Below, in pieces: positions 1-10,355 of a stretch of DNA of 64,000 bases. Source of the DNA: Rhabditophanes sp. KR3021 (lineage: Eukaryota; Nematoda; Chromadorea; Rhabditida; Alloionematidae); assembly GCA_963281155.1 (NCBI GenBank), contig CAUJLY010000001.1:9114001-9178000 (forward strand). The letters are read 5' to 3'. Each line of letters starts with the position of its first letter. Position 1 is the stretch's first letter. The position numbers and the translations under genes were made by a program. Below the pieces are notes generated by a model. The model saw nothing but the letters and a program-made list of their open reading frames with translations, searched no databases and was not told the origin of the DNA.

Positions 1-45
1 GAAGAGGAGCACCACCATCGTCACAGTGCGTCAGGCTTCGTTTAG
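1..45 (+). CDS. Possible 3' end of a gene that begins left of the window
   Basis: Frame 1 from the first base reads a hydrophilic tail rich in Glu and His (EEEHHHRHSASGFV) and stops at TAG 43-45. The base composition of this short piece is clearly richer in G+C than the A+T-rich sequence that follows, as expected for a coding end next to a 3' UTR. A possible AATAAA-like signal lies near 250. The piece is too short to identify and could be chance, so this is a weak call resting on composition and position only. Confidence 0.3.
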   Translation, partial: EEEHHHRHSASGFV

Positions 46-3000
46 TGCCTTGATTGATAGTCTCTTCTGTACAAATTCTTTTACCTTTCCTGTGATAATA
101 ATACGTTGGTTGATATATATATAATATAAAATGAATTATGATATAAAAAGTTTTAAATTGATTCTCGACTATTTTGCCCCTACTCATGACTCTTTCAACT
201 TAATGTTATTAAGTTTATATTCAGGGAACACTTTGTGCTATTGAATGACTAAATAAATAAGAATTGGTAATAGTATTTGTGAGTCAGGTGATCATCGATG
301 AAATGCATGGCAAGTACATGCAGTCCGGTCAAGATAAGAAACTCCAATTTTCTATCTAATAACTAATTTCCTTTCACATATCATTAACTTAACATAACTT
401 TCAAAACAAGTGGAAGTCAAATTTACAAAAAAAGTAAATTCGGCGGTAGTGATGCATAACACCATCATTTTAATTGTTTGTTATCAGCTTTGATATTTTT
501 GGTAGGAAAGTGTAATGGTGCTTGTGATCAAGTAAGGGAAAGTTATTTGGATGTTAGAATGTTGAGAAGTTTGTTTTGACGTCTTGCATTCCATTATCTT
601 TTTTTAGTTATTATTATTAAAAATTAAAGAATGCATGAGGAATGTTTAAGATTTGGTGTTAAAGCATTTTTCTTGATATACTTTCGAAAGACAAGGTTAA
701 GTCACAAAATAAAACTATCTTTTTATGCTGTATGTTCCACCTAGACTTAGGGTAATCACCGTCAGTCTACAAAAAAAGATGTTGATAAGAGTTGGTTGGG
801 GGCAAGGGAAAAGCCATCAAATATACATAAGCTTAATGGTTCCTCCAAGAGAATGTCAAAAGCAAACAAATGTATGATTAATGATTAAACGATCACCACT
901 CTTCCAATTGAACCACAACTGATACATGGTTTGATTGTTTGAAAAAATTAAAAGGTTAATTTGATGGTATGTTATAATCAACTTAATACACATTTGTATA
1001 GAGGTGTTCTTTTAAATGTTGTGTTAAATTGTGACGTTGAGTCATGTCAAAGTGGAGGGAGGATGATGGCTTTTGGGTGAATATATAAATATATGTTTAT
1101 GTATTATATATACACTTTGGATGATAATCATGATAGCAGCGTTTATTGTTATTATTGTAATCTAGTTTGATGATATAACAGAATTTTTTGATTGCTCTTA
1201 AGCAAATTTCTTTTTCTATTTGATCAGATATGTAATACATTAATTGGAGGGCACAATCTTTGATAGCCGCTACAACAAACCGAAATCGGCATCTTCCCTC
1301 CACCTAAATCTATCTCCCGTCACTGCCCTATTTTTGATAATAATGTACGCCTTGTTAAATGAAATGAAAAGGTCGTTTCTTAAGTTATTTTAAACCTCTA
1401 GCATTTAAAAATATTTCCTAACAAAAGTGAGTATAATTTTTTCGATTGATATAGTCTGATCAAACATCTTTTTCCTAAATCAAATACAATTTTGTGATAT
1501 TTCTTTAATTTAATTAAAGTTAAGGTAGTTAGTTGTGTGGTAAGGGATATTGTTTACTTGATAAAATAAACTTCCGCAAGACTTCCCCATGTGACGTTGA
1601 TTATTCATGTAATAAGTCCTAAAAATACCTTTTTTTTAATATTTAAATTGAGTTTATTTATTTTTTGTGGGTTTAGTATTGGTTGGATAGAATTTTGTAT
1701 GATATTATTTTGACATCAACATAATTGATATTTGCTTTTCAGGTAAAATGTCTTTTTGTGTTGTCATTTAGTAGCTTGCGCACACTTTCAATTTTACCGA
1801 TTAGATGACAATATTTGATAATAATCAAAAAAATGTGGTTCCTTCTTAAATAAAAAGGTGGTATCTTAATCCAGATTCGAAACTTATTGCATCATTGTGT
1901 CTTAATGGCGATCATAAAAGATCCTTAGACAAAAAGTTTATGGTTTCCTTTGATAAGATAGTCATTTTACTAGTAATGTAAATTTTATTCTCATATCCAT
2001 CCAATTAAAATGCCCGACCATGTAGCTTAGTGAAAAAAGATGTTGCGAAGATATGTATTTGATGTTGGCCTTGGTGTTTTAAATTAATCATAGGTATCGT
2101 TTTGATTATATCAAAATAAATAAAAATACATTTGCAAAAGAGAGATTTGTGATGAAAGTTTTTAAGTTATCAAAATAGGCAGTTTAGTTGGTTTGATTTT
2201 GATTTTTGGGGGAGGTATTGGAAAAGCTGTTGATAATGATGGGATTTGGGGGAGATATTGGGTTATTAAATTGCGTTATTAATATGTTATCAATATGTTT
2301 ATCTGAGCATGGTACTAATTGAGAATAGGTTAACTTTTTTGGAAAGGATTTGCATCTAGATTTATTATTTTTTTGTCACCCAAACAAAAGCTATTTATAA
2401 TAGATACATGTAGGGAGATTTGTTACAACTGATATCAAATGTACTGTTTGAAGATGACGAATAGGTTCCTCGTTACATGTCAAGTAAGTGACTTATTTTT
2501 TATGGGACATTCTTGACGCAATATAAAACAAAGCTTCTATGATAACCATCGCGCCCTCATTCACATTCTCCTTTGTTTTATTTAAATATTTAGCATTATA
2601 TATTGCGCATACTTCTTTTAACCTTTTTAAAAAATTCTCTTTCATGGTATTGCCATTTAATTATTTATCAACAATTTATCTCAAAGGTCACGTTTTGAGT
2701 GTCAAATTTGTGTAATATATGACTTCCAATAAATGATTTAAATTACCTTAATAAAGTAAATGTCGATGTTTCCTTAAGCTTACCCCATGTCAATTCCATC
2801 AAAACTTTCACTAACTAAAACATCCCAAACTACAACAAACCACCCAAATAACGTCTTCAATCTTTGCATTAACAATAATAACAAATATTACTTTATCATC
2901 TCTCTCTCTTCCTACTAAATGATCCTTAATAATTTGTTATATTATGTATACATGTTTATTTTCAAATTAATACTTACTTTTGTTCTTTTTGTATGATGAT

Positions 3001-3330
3001 AGTAATAATTTTTGTTTCTGATGGTAGTATAGATGTATTGTCATATCATGACTATTTAAAAGTTTGTTGTATATTTATAATTGTTTTGTTTGAAACATTT
3101 CATTGAAGAGGTGACTTTTTGACGAAGTAATACTTTTTGGATGGAAGATAGGTAGTTATTTAGGGAGGCTTTTAGGGTCAATTTAAATTGTTTTGGTGGT
3201 GTTATTTAGGATTGAAGGTTTGGAGGTTGAGGTATTTTAGTTTAGTTAGTTGTATTTGTTGTGTGGTGACTTTGATTTGCCAAAAATGTAGTCATTCCAA
3301 CTAATAGGATGCTTTTTGTTATAGAAAACA
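46..3330. other. Long non-coding stretch
   Basis: No convincing exon was found on either strand. The sequence is A+T-rich with many T runs, and its right part (about 2900-3300) is rich in T and G on the plus strand. The only longer open frame (1097-1303, minus) has unremarkable composition and no neighbouring splice signals. Just before the next gene, a pyrimidine-rich TTTTTGTTATAG at 3313-3324 looks like a splice acceptor. Confidence 0.6.
3313..3324 (+). promoter_or_regulatory. Acceptor-like site just upstream of the four-TM gene, possible trans-splice site
   Basis: A T-rich run ending in TATAG sits 6 bases before the ATG at 3331, with no upstream coding exon that would use it. In nematodes such a site close to the start codon is often where a spliced leader is joined. 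RNA evidence would be needed to tell this from a cis-splice acceptor of a 5' UTR intron. Confidence 0.4.
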
Positions 3331-3980
3331 ATGCCAAACTCAAGTGAGAGAATAATTGAAGTGATACCTTTTTGTTACAATGACCCCAAATATAAATGTC
3401 TAAAGAAAGTTCATATCAAGGTGGCAACATACATCATAACAACTTTGTTGTGTATTTTATTTGTGATTGGTGCTGTTGGGGCATGGGCTACTCAAACCCA
3501 CATCATTTTGTCGATTGGTGCTTCAGTTGTGGCAGGCGTTTGTATCCTTACCACAGGATTATTAATTTTTGGATCAAAGAAGGAGAAGCAACTTTTGTTT
3601 TTGCCTTATCTTGGATTTGGGGTAGTTGGAGTGGGTGGTCTGGTGGCGTTGGCAGTTGTGTGTGTTTTGTCAATTGTTTATGCAGACTCTGAACCAGTCC
3701 GAAACGTCTTTTATCCCAACCACACAACCACCATCACAAAGGAACAACATACAGGTAAGTTTTGTTAAATAGATGAATATTTATGGGAGTATTTGTAGGA
3801 CTAATCACAAATGCAGCAATCTTAATAGCGATTTCACTCGTTCTTCTCTTTGTTACAATATGGGCCTTGATTCTATCCTTCAGAACTTACAAATTTATGG
3901 GAGATATTCTTTTTGCCAGAAGACCGGCCAATCTTTTAAAACGCGAAGAAGAACAATTCAAAAAGAAGGAAAAATTTTAA
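3331..3980 (+). CDS. Nematode four-transmembrane protein of unknown function, two exons
   Basis: Exons are 3331-3754 and 3799-3980, giving 201 residues. The 44 bp intron (GTAAGT...TTTGTAG) keeps the frame in phase 1, so the second open frame continues the first exactly. The N terminus carries a short cysteine-bearing segment (CYNDPKYKCL). Three hydrophobic helices follow at about residues 32-50, 58-78 and 88-115, then a short loop with an Asn-His-Thr site, a fourth helix encoded in exon 2, and a highly charged Lys/Glu/Arg C-terminal tail. The DPKYKC motif before TM1 recalls a family of small nematode four-TM proteins, distantly like LAPTM/MARVEL-type membrane proteins; this is a visual resemblance only. 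AATAAA lies a few bases after the stop, consistent with a 3' end. Confidence 0.8.
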
Positions 3981-4688
3981 AGATTCCAATAAACTATATC
4001 TTTTGTTAAGGTGAAATCAAAATTTTGTGTATAATTGATATTTCCATGTAAGGATAAAAAGAGTCAAAAGTATTATTTTGAATTGATGTACAAATTTTAC
4101 TTTTTTAAATAAAGCCATTCAAACAAATTTTTCTTCTTTATCCACCTAATCACATGAAATGAACCAAAAAAGGCAAGTGTAATAAATACTCCGATCCACG
4201 ATTATTACCAAGGTTACTCCAAAAATGATAATCACTTAACTTGCAATCTAAATTTAATCGCTGTAAAGTTGATTAATAATGTAATAAATAAGTAACTTCA
4301 CCTAAATGTTCAAATCAAAAAACTGTCAAAGATTGTGCTTGATCAAAATAATTTATCAGAAAAGATGATGTATTACCATCCAGAAAAATGATATTTTTGA
4401 TTGATCATTTATTCAAAATATTTTTAGATTGCGTTAATTAGAAAAATATGGATGTATATGTGGGAAGATGAGACTACTTAATTTTTGATTAAATTAGTAT
4501 GAAACTTATTGCAATTCTTTTACTAGAACAATGACCTAATTTGTGATTGACAATGGATATGTTTAACACTTTTTCCGTAAAAAAGTGGGCTAAGGATAAA
4601 TTACCCCTTTTTAGGACAGGGTCTAATTTTAAAAGGTATTTAAAGATATGTGGCGGATATCATTTTATATCCACTACATTTATTCGAC

Positions 4689-5742
4689 ATGAACAAGTCA
4701 AATGACTTTTTTTATAATATGGCTGTAGCTTCGATGGCAGCCAGCGTCCTTACTATTTTGATTGTTTCTTTGTCTGTGCCTATGCTCACCCAAAAACTAG
4801 CGGATGAAGTCAAATTCGTGGAGGAAATGTCTATTTCATACAAATCTGTTTCGGACAAGTTATGGGCCCAATTAACGGGAAATCAAATCAATACTCCTGT
4901 TGCTAGTAGTATTTTGTATTTCTCGAGAAGGCCTAGGTCACCTTATTTTGAACAAACTTGTAAGGGCTGCAATCAGTTGTCTTGTCCTTCTGGGTTGGCT
5001 GGAGATAGTGGCATTCCTGGACTTGATGGTGCTCCTGGCAATGCTGGAAATCCGGGAAAAGCTGGCGAGGATGGGTTTGATATTGAGTTGGAGCCTGCTG
5101 ATGATTTGCCTTGTAGTTTGTGCCCAGCTGGCCCTCCAGGTAACATATTATCTTTTATTTTATTTATCCACTTTCCAGGGCCCAGAGGAAATCAAGGGGA
5201 ACGGGGGTTGGTTGGAAATCCTGGATTTAGGGGGGAAGCTGGAAGTCCCGGAAACCCTGGACTGGATGGAATCATCGGAAACCCAGGAAAGGCAGGTGTG
5301 ATTGGAGAAAAAGGATTGCAAGGAAACAATGGTACATTTAACAAGATCTTTCTCTTAATTTGCGCTTTTAGGTGAACCTGGTAACACAGTTGTGGCTGGA
5401 GTTGGAATCAAAGGTCCAAAAGGACCTCCAGGGAGCAATGGACCGAGAGGAAGTCCAGGTGGTCCTGGAAAAGTGTCCAAAATCGTTGGAATGCCCGGTG
5501 AAAACGGAGAAAGAGGCCTCCAAGGTCCCCAAGGTAAACGTGGAACCTATGGTAGAGTTGGAGATGCTGGAATGCCTGGGGAACCTGGAGTGCCCGCATC
5601 TTATTGCCCATCAGATTGCGGTGTTTCACAAATTTTGGCACCAGCCATTCCTTACAATATGAATGCCAACCCATCCCCTTCTTTGTATGAGTCCAAGCAA
5701 AATACTGAAGAGTTACCTTATTACATGCGTAAAAATTGGTAA
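4689..5742 (+). CDS. Cuticle collagen, three exons
   Basis: Exons 4689-5139, 5179-5331 and 5372-5742 give 324 residues; both introns (39 and 40 bp) are phase 1 and split Gly codons. An upstream in-frame GTG exists, but the ATG at 4689 gives the usual short N terminus. The layout is that of nematode cuticle collagens: an N-terminal hydrophobic helix (about residues 10-32), a conserved linker, a subtilisin/furin-like basic site (SRRPR at about 79-83), cysteine clusters flanking the triple-helix blocks, interrupted Gly-X-Y repeats, and a C-terminal YCPSDC motif before a short non-helical tail. The product would be secreted by hypodermis, cross-linked through cysteines and built into cuticle. The YCPSDC end recalls the SQT-3/DPY-17 type, but I do not assign an orthologue. 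AATAAA follows at about 5764. Confidence 0.93.
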
Positions 5743-5860
5743 CCAAGTAATTATTTGATAATCTAATAAATACTGATTAAAAGTTATTTGTCGTTGTGTA
5801 CAGACCAAAAGATGTGAGACAATTTAAAGTCACCACTAAGTTAAGTAGATCAAAAAGTTT

Positions 5861-5977
5861 GCACGAAGTGGGGTTCGAACCCACGCCTCAATAATGAGAC
5901 CAGAAAACCCCACCTACACATTGTGTAGAAGAATAAATTCTTGAGTCTGGCGCCTTAGACCGCTCGGCCATCCGTGC
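5861..5977 (-). tRNA. tRNA-Leu(CAA) with intron, copy 1
   Basis: The reverse strand starts GCACGGATGGCCGAGCGG and ends GGTTCGAACCCCACTTCGTGC, with a complete seven-pair acceptor stem and intact A and B boxes. The anticodon stem CCAGA/TCTGG encloses loop CTCAAGA, so the anticodon is CAA. An intron of about 35 bases follows the base 3' to the anticodon, as is usual for eukaryotic tRNA-Leu(CAA). The long variable arm is present, and a T-run terminator (ACTTTTTG) lies just downstream. Copies at 6430 and 7714 are nearly identical. Confidence 0.95.
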
Positions 5978-6429
5978 ATATCAATTAAAATTTTAAACAT
6001 TAATTTGTTTTTAATTAAAATAAACCAAGAAACCATCAGACATACCTAAGCATCTGCAACACAATATAGAATTTGGCCAATTTTAACGGGTCAACATTAC
6101 ATTTTGTTTAACTTTATTTTCAATTTCGATTAAAAATTGAATAAAGTGATGTTTGTAAATTCAGCTTAGTTGAACATCTCATTCCCGCAATTAAAACAAG
6201 TTTATTTCCTTATTAAGATTAAGCCATTTTAATATTCAAGGCATGAGATTACTCTAAATTATCACCTCTCCCTGCCCACATTTGACAATAGATTCATTTG
6301 TAAAAAATGAAGTAACATTAAATGATGCTTATTTTTATTAATAATTCAAATCAAAAATACGGCAAAATAATTTGGCATTCAAAATCAAACAATATACCAA
6401 AATCATTACCATTCAGAGTCAAAAAGTTT

Positions 6430-6545
6430 GCACGAAGTGGGGTTCGAACCCACGCCTCAATAATGAGACCAGAAAACTCCACCTACACACTGTGCAGAAG
6501 AATAAATCTTGAGTCTGGCGCCTTAGACCGCTCGGCCATCCGTGC
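6430..6545 (-). tRNA. tRNA-Leu(CAA) with intron, copy 2
   Basis: This copy has the same acceptor, D, anticodon, variable and T arms as the copy at 5861, in the same orientation, and is one base shorter within the intron. Differences are confined to the intron. The 3' flank with the T-run terminator is also shared, so the copies arose by recent duplication of a segment slightly larger than the tRNA itself. Confidence 0.95.
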
Positions 6546-6683
6546 ATGTCAACTTAATTTTCAAAAAACAAATTTATTGAATTTTTAAATTTATATATAC
6601 TCTAAAATATGAGTGTTAGGAATTCAAATTTTATTTGATAACATGATCCCGATACATTATTATTTTATTGCTTTTGAGTTGCA

Positions 6684-7541
6684 ATGCTCTTTTTTGCTAC
6701 ATTATGTCTATTTTACTTTGGGAAGGGTGTCATTTCGATAAGATGCCCACACCACGACCGCTTTTTCTTGGCCCTAAACAACAAATGTTACAAATTGTAT
6801 CCAGCCTTAGATGGGCTGTCCAACATTACAGAAGATTGCTCTCTCCACAAAGGAACACTCTCTTCCTTTATCAATGAATACGAAGTATTTGCCCTTAACA
6901 ATATCTACACCAACCAATACACCCACAATTTCACAGAACATTTTGTTGACCGTGGTTTTACTTGTTTTGATTCGACTGACTGCCGGATGAATGGAGCCAC
7001 CATGGAGAAAGTACGCAATTCAATTACTTATTTAACGACTGTCTTTCCTTGTCGTGGAGTCATGCATCTAAATACAAATTTATTCCATTGTGTCGACATC
7101 ATCATGAAACACGACCTTTTGTTTGCCTGCCAACTAGAAGGACCTTACTATCAAGAATGTCCAAACAAACTTTACAAAAGGCAAATGGACGGCAATTGCT
7201 ACAGAGTCTATGAAGACACGGGCTTCAAATTTGACACAGCCAAAGCTATTTGTCTGGATGACAAATCTAACCTGGCAACTGTCAAAAACCACTTAGAAGG
7301 GTTCGTTGTCGGTCAACTTACACAAGGAATAGTTAATGAAGCTTGGCTTGATGTCAAATGTAAAAGTTCCGATCTAAAAAGTTGTGTCCATCCACATTCT
7401 TGTCCTCTTACATTTAGTCAGTTCAGGAATCATACACCTTTGAGTGATGGTGAGTGTGGGGTGATTAGTGTCAATGGCGATTGGAAGACAGCTCACTGTG
7501 GCACCTTAAAAAGAGTCATTTGCCAAGACCGTGAACAATAG
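6684..7541 (+). CDS. Secreted protein with two C-type-lectin-like domains
   Basis: A single-exon frame of 285 residues begins with a signal peptide (MLFFATLCLFYFGKGVIS). Two cysteine-rich domains follow. The first (about residues 21-150) begins CPHHDRFF and has the CYKL-type start of a CTLD. The second (about 158-283) begins CPNKLYK, has an internal CYRVYEDTGFKF segment, an acidic ATVKNHLE stretch, a DGECGVISVNGDW loop and a closing C-x-x-x-x-x-x-x-C pair (CGTLKRVIC). No clear EPN or QPD calcium/sugar motif is seen, so carbohydrate binding is doubtful. Tandem-CTLD secreted proteins are a large nematode family with roles in defence and gut biology. The gene lies between tRNA-Leu copies that face both ways. 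Confidence 0.85.
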   Translation: MLFFATLCLFYFGKGVISIRCPHHDRFFLALNNKCYKLYPALDGLSNITEDCSLHKGTLSSFINEYEVFALNNIYTNQYTHNFTEHFVDRGFTCFDSTDCRMNGATMEKVRNSITYLTTVFPCRGVMHLNTNLFHCVDIIMKHDLLFACQLEGPYYQECPNKLYKRQMDGNCYRVYEDTGFKFDTAKAICLDDKSNLATVKNHLEGFVVGQLTQGIVNEAWLDVKCKSSDLKSCVHPHSCPLTFSQFRNHTPLSDGECGVISVNGDWKTAHCGTLKRVICQDREQ

Positions 7542-7713
7542 GCTTTAAATGTATTTATGATCCTAATTGATGAGTAACACTAAATAACGACTTGTATATT
7601 TTGTGTGTGAATAGTAGGATTTTGTGTCAAATAAACCATCTACCTAATGTGTTATTTAATTATTCATGTAAAAAAAGTCACTTTAAATGTGCCGATCAAA
7701 ATGAGGTAGATAT

Positions 7714-7830
7714 GCACGGATGGCCGAGCGGTCTAAGGCGCCAGACTCAAGAATTTATTCTTCTACACAGTGTGTAACTGGGGTTTTCTGGTCTCATTAT
7801 TGAGGCGTGGGTTCGAACCCCACTTCGTGC
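7714..7830 (+). tRNA. tRNA-Leu(CAA) with intron, copy 3
   Basis: This copy is in the opposite orientation to those at 5861 and 6430. The mature sequence is the same: acceptor GCACGGA/TTCGTGC, anticodon loop CTCAAGA (CAA), long variable arm and GGTTCGAACCC B box. The intron differs at a few bases. The A-C-T5-G terminator flank is conserved. With the other two copies it brackets the lectin-like gene. Confidence 0.95.
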
Positions 7831-8358
7831 AAACTTTTTGGCCTTCTCATTTTAGTGTATCATCAAAATAGATTTTAACTATGGTTACGTTCGATCATGT
7901 GTAGTTTTTTGCATTCAAGACTAGTTGATGAAGCGAGGCGCGCATATTCTGTCATCATCTTTATAGCCAAACATTTTTTGTTCTTGATGCAAACAAAAGA
8001 AAAGAGCAACTACCTTGACCATCTAACTATCATGCCATTCAGCATTTAAATGTTCTTCTTCAAATAAATTAATCTTAAATGGTCAAATGCAGATGAATGG
8101 AGATTATTTAATTATCAGTTGGTTGTTTATACAGAAATTTGACTAGTAACTGCTTAATACCAAGAAGAGAACATTTGGATATGAATTGGACATTTACATA
8201 ATGCACAGTTAAAACACAAAGTTTATATCTTTTGAAAGTATAAAGACAGTTCATTTGACGTTTAATTACCACGTTTCAATTGTTTATAGCTCTACACGTG
8301 TCTCTTCTTCTGCTCGTAAGTTTCTGCGATTCCAGTCCATCTAACTGTTCACTTTTAG
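7831..8358. other. Intergenic stretch before an uncertain gene
   Basis: There is no clear open frame. A short piece at about 8288-8315, between TTTATAG and GTAAGT, could be a small exon of the segment that follows, but it lacks an ATG and the join cannot be confirmed. Confidence 0.4.
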
Positions 8359-8881
8359 CTTTACCGCTATGGAAATTGTGGACTCCATTTCAAAGAGCAA
8401 GTGCACTTGGATCTCAAAAGAGTACATACAATGTCTTTTACTCGAGTCAATAAGGATGGATCTGTTTCTAATGGTACTCAAACTCTAGAAGGCGGAATTA
8501 CTTTCTTAAACAATATAACACATTACAATAGATTTGAACTAATCTTGTATTGCATGGACACTTCGAGCCCTACTCTGCTTTTGGAGAATTTCACCATTAT
8601 GGCAACTACACTTACCAAGAGATTAAAGTTGGGCATTGTTTACTGATATGACAGCGTCTCCAGATGCAACTGTAATGCCAAAATGCGTTTCATCTATTGG
8701 TGGGCCGAAGTTCGATTTTGACCTTTTGTTCAACAATCCACCTCCTGAGAAACTTGCTTTTGAAGGTTTTGATTATGTGTTTAGGATGAATGTCCGAGAG
8801 ACGCTTACATACACCGCTTTAGATAAAAAGTATGTGTTTAAGTTAATAATGCCATCAAATTCATTGTTGAAAGTATTTTGA
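8359..8881 (+). other. Gene-like segment, possibly decayed, small secreted-type protein
   Basis: After an acceptor-like CACTTTTAG (ending 8358), frame 1 reads a protein-like stretch (LYRYGNCGLHF...HLDLKRV) to a TGA at about 8644-8646. From about 8541, frame 3 also reads convincingly (AFGEFHHYGNYTYQEIKVGHC). A frame-2 stretch from 8636 to 8881 then reads about 80 residues (MPKCVSSIGGPKFDF...). No GT-AG pair that I could find joins these frames in phase, so this may be a pseudogene with frameshifts, a gene with unusual introns, or sequence carrying indel errors. The spacing of Cys and DG in the first part weakly recalls nematode transthyretin-like proteins, but I do not claim that. Confidence 0.35.
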
Positions 8882-9335
8882 TATATAAATTATTTTTCTT
8901 ATGCAGTTTTTTATAAATTCATTTTATATGATTCACGTCAGCATTTTAAACAAATTAAATAACATTTTATTTTTTGTTCCATTTTTTCATGTTTCGGCTT
9001 TTAAGCAATGATGAGTTTTAATAAATGTTTAATTTCAAAAAATCGCAAGAACTTTGTTTAAATTTTGAAACCACATATCTGTTTGATCAAGACAGGAATG
9101 TGTGCGAATAGGATATTGCGAATATTTATAACACTATGGCAACTTTTAAAGACATCCATTAATCTGAGTTCATTTCACCCATAAAAAATAACAATCAAAT
9201 AAAATTGATATACTTACAATAACCGTCAATTCAGATGTTTCTATTTTGGCATTATGTATTTAAAAAGACCGATCTTACTCAAAACAAATTGTATTTAATT
9301 TACATAATTAAAAAAATATTTTATACATAAAATAA
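8882..9335. other. Intergenic, no gene seen
   Basis: This A+T-rich sequence separates two convergent units and has no open frame of note. It probably contains the 3' ends of the plus-strand segment on its left and the minus-strand receptor on its right. Confidence 0.5.
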
Positions 9336-10355
9336 TCAACAAAAAAAGGTTTTTCTAATCTTTTTAAATTCACTCTCAACAACATCATTAAAAAAGAAAA
9401 AGACCCACGATGGTGGAGTCAACAGAAACATTAAGAACAAATTTTGGATCATTGATGCAGTGAAAGAGGCATTTTCCTCAAATTTGGAAGTGATCTGAGG
9501 AATATAATTGAAAAGAATAGGTTCGAAGCAAGCTGATAATGAAAGTATCAAACTTTGTATCAATACAGATATTTCTGGTTTCAATTTCTTTCGATTTTTC
9601 TTTGATTTGATGGTTGTTTTAAGGACTGAAGAAGCAACAATCGTTCTATTTGAAGGCGATCCGACTAAGGTTATTTGTTGGGTAAATACAGTTTTATGCT
9701 TTACTTTGGCATCAAAAGTCATCTTCAAAAAGATCAACGAATACAAGGAGGTGATAAGGATAGCAGCTGTATAAATGACTACACCCATAAAGGTTCCCTG
9801 CCAAAATTGATTCCATTCACTTTTTGGATAATAATTTCTGTCAAACATGTAAAAATATTGATTATTAAAGTTTTTATGAATTCCAAAAACTTTTTTCAAA
9901 CCAACTAACATTAAACTCCAGCACCAAACAAATGAAATTGAAAAATAAACAGATACCCTGCCAAAGATAGTTAATTTGTTTTTGAATAAAAAAACATTTG
10001 CTCTATTAAGAGCCAAAAGAACAGTCATATAAGTTTGTGAGTAATATCCTATGGTATCTAATTCAAGAAAAGCAATACTGATGTAATGAGTGGCTATATA
10101 TTGTGCTAGTTGGCGATCGTTGATAAAGCAAAGTGTAGAGATTGGGTAAATTTGAGCAATCATCATTAAACATTGAGATATTAGAAATTGAAATGAGATC
10201 TTGTAGACTGGTATCACATTAAAATATGCACGTTTGGTGTAGAAGATGAAGGCCAATAAAATATTTGAGACGCAGTTTGCAAAGATGACCAACAAATATA
10301 AGGAGCCCATCAAAGGTCGTCTGAAGTCGTTGTAGTAAGTAGTTGTGGAATTCAT
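9336..10355 (-). CDS. Serpentine chemoreceptor-like 7TM protein, paralogue A
   Basis: A single exon encodes 339 residues starting MNSTTTYYNDFRRP. Seven hydrophobic helices are visible. The end of TM3 carries LLALNRANVF in place of a DRY box, as in the Asn-Arg type nematode chemoreceptor families (srx/srt/srv-like). The second extracellular region has a distinctive aromatic block (FNNQYFYMFDRNYYP). The third cytoplasmic loop is Lys/Ser-rich, and TM7 ends PPSWVFFFFNDVV followed by a basic tail. No cysteine-rich N terminus or signal peptide is present. It is a close paralogue of the gene at 17517-18530, with the same start, loops and end. The product is probably a sensory-neuron GPCR. The family class is uncertain; being a 7TM receptor is not. 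Confidence 0.85.
   Translation of the reverse strand: MNSTTTYYNDFRRPLMGSLYLLVIFANCVSNILLAFIFYTKRAYFNVIPVYKISFQFLISQCLMMIAQIYPISTLCFINDRQLAQYIATHYISIAFLELDTIGYYSQTYMTVLLALNRANVFLFKNKLTIFGRVSVYFSISFVWCWSLMLVGLKKVFGIHKNFNNQYFYMFDRNYYPKSEWNQFWQGTFMGVVIYTAAILITSLYSLIFLKMTFDAKVKHKTVFTQQITLVGSPSNRTIVASSVLKTTIKSKKNRKKLKPEISVLIQSLILSLSACFEPILFNYIPQITSKFEENASFTASMIQNLFLMFLLTPPSWVFFFFNDVVESEFKKIRKTFFC

Noticed and set aside
4900..5301. Long open frame inside the collagen gene
   Set aside because: It is the shifted frame of Gly-X-Y coding sequence, which stays open by composition. The collagen frame explains the region.
8359..8646. Assignment to the transthyretin-like family
   Set aside because: Only a vague Cys and DG spacing agrees; the family's core motifs are absent.
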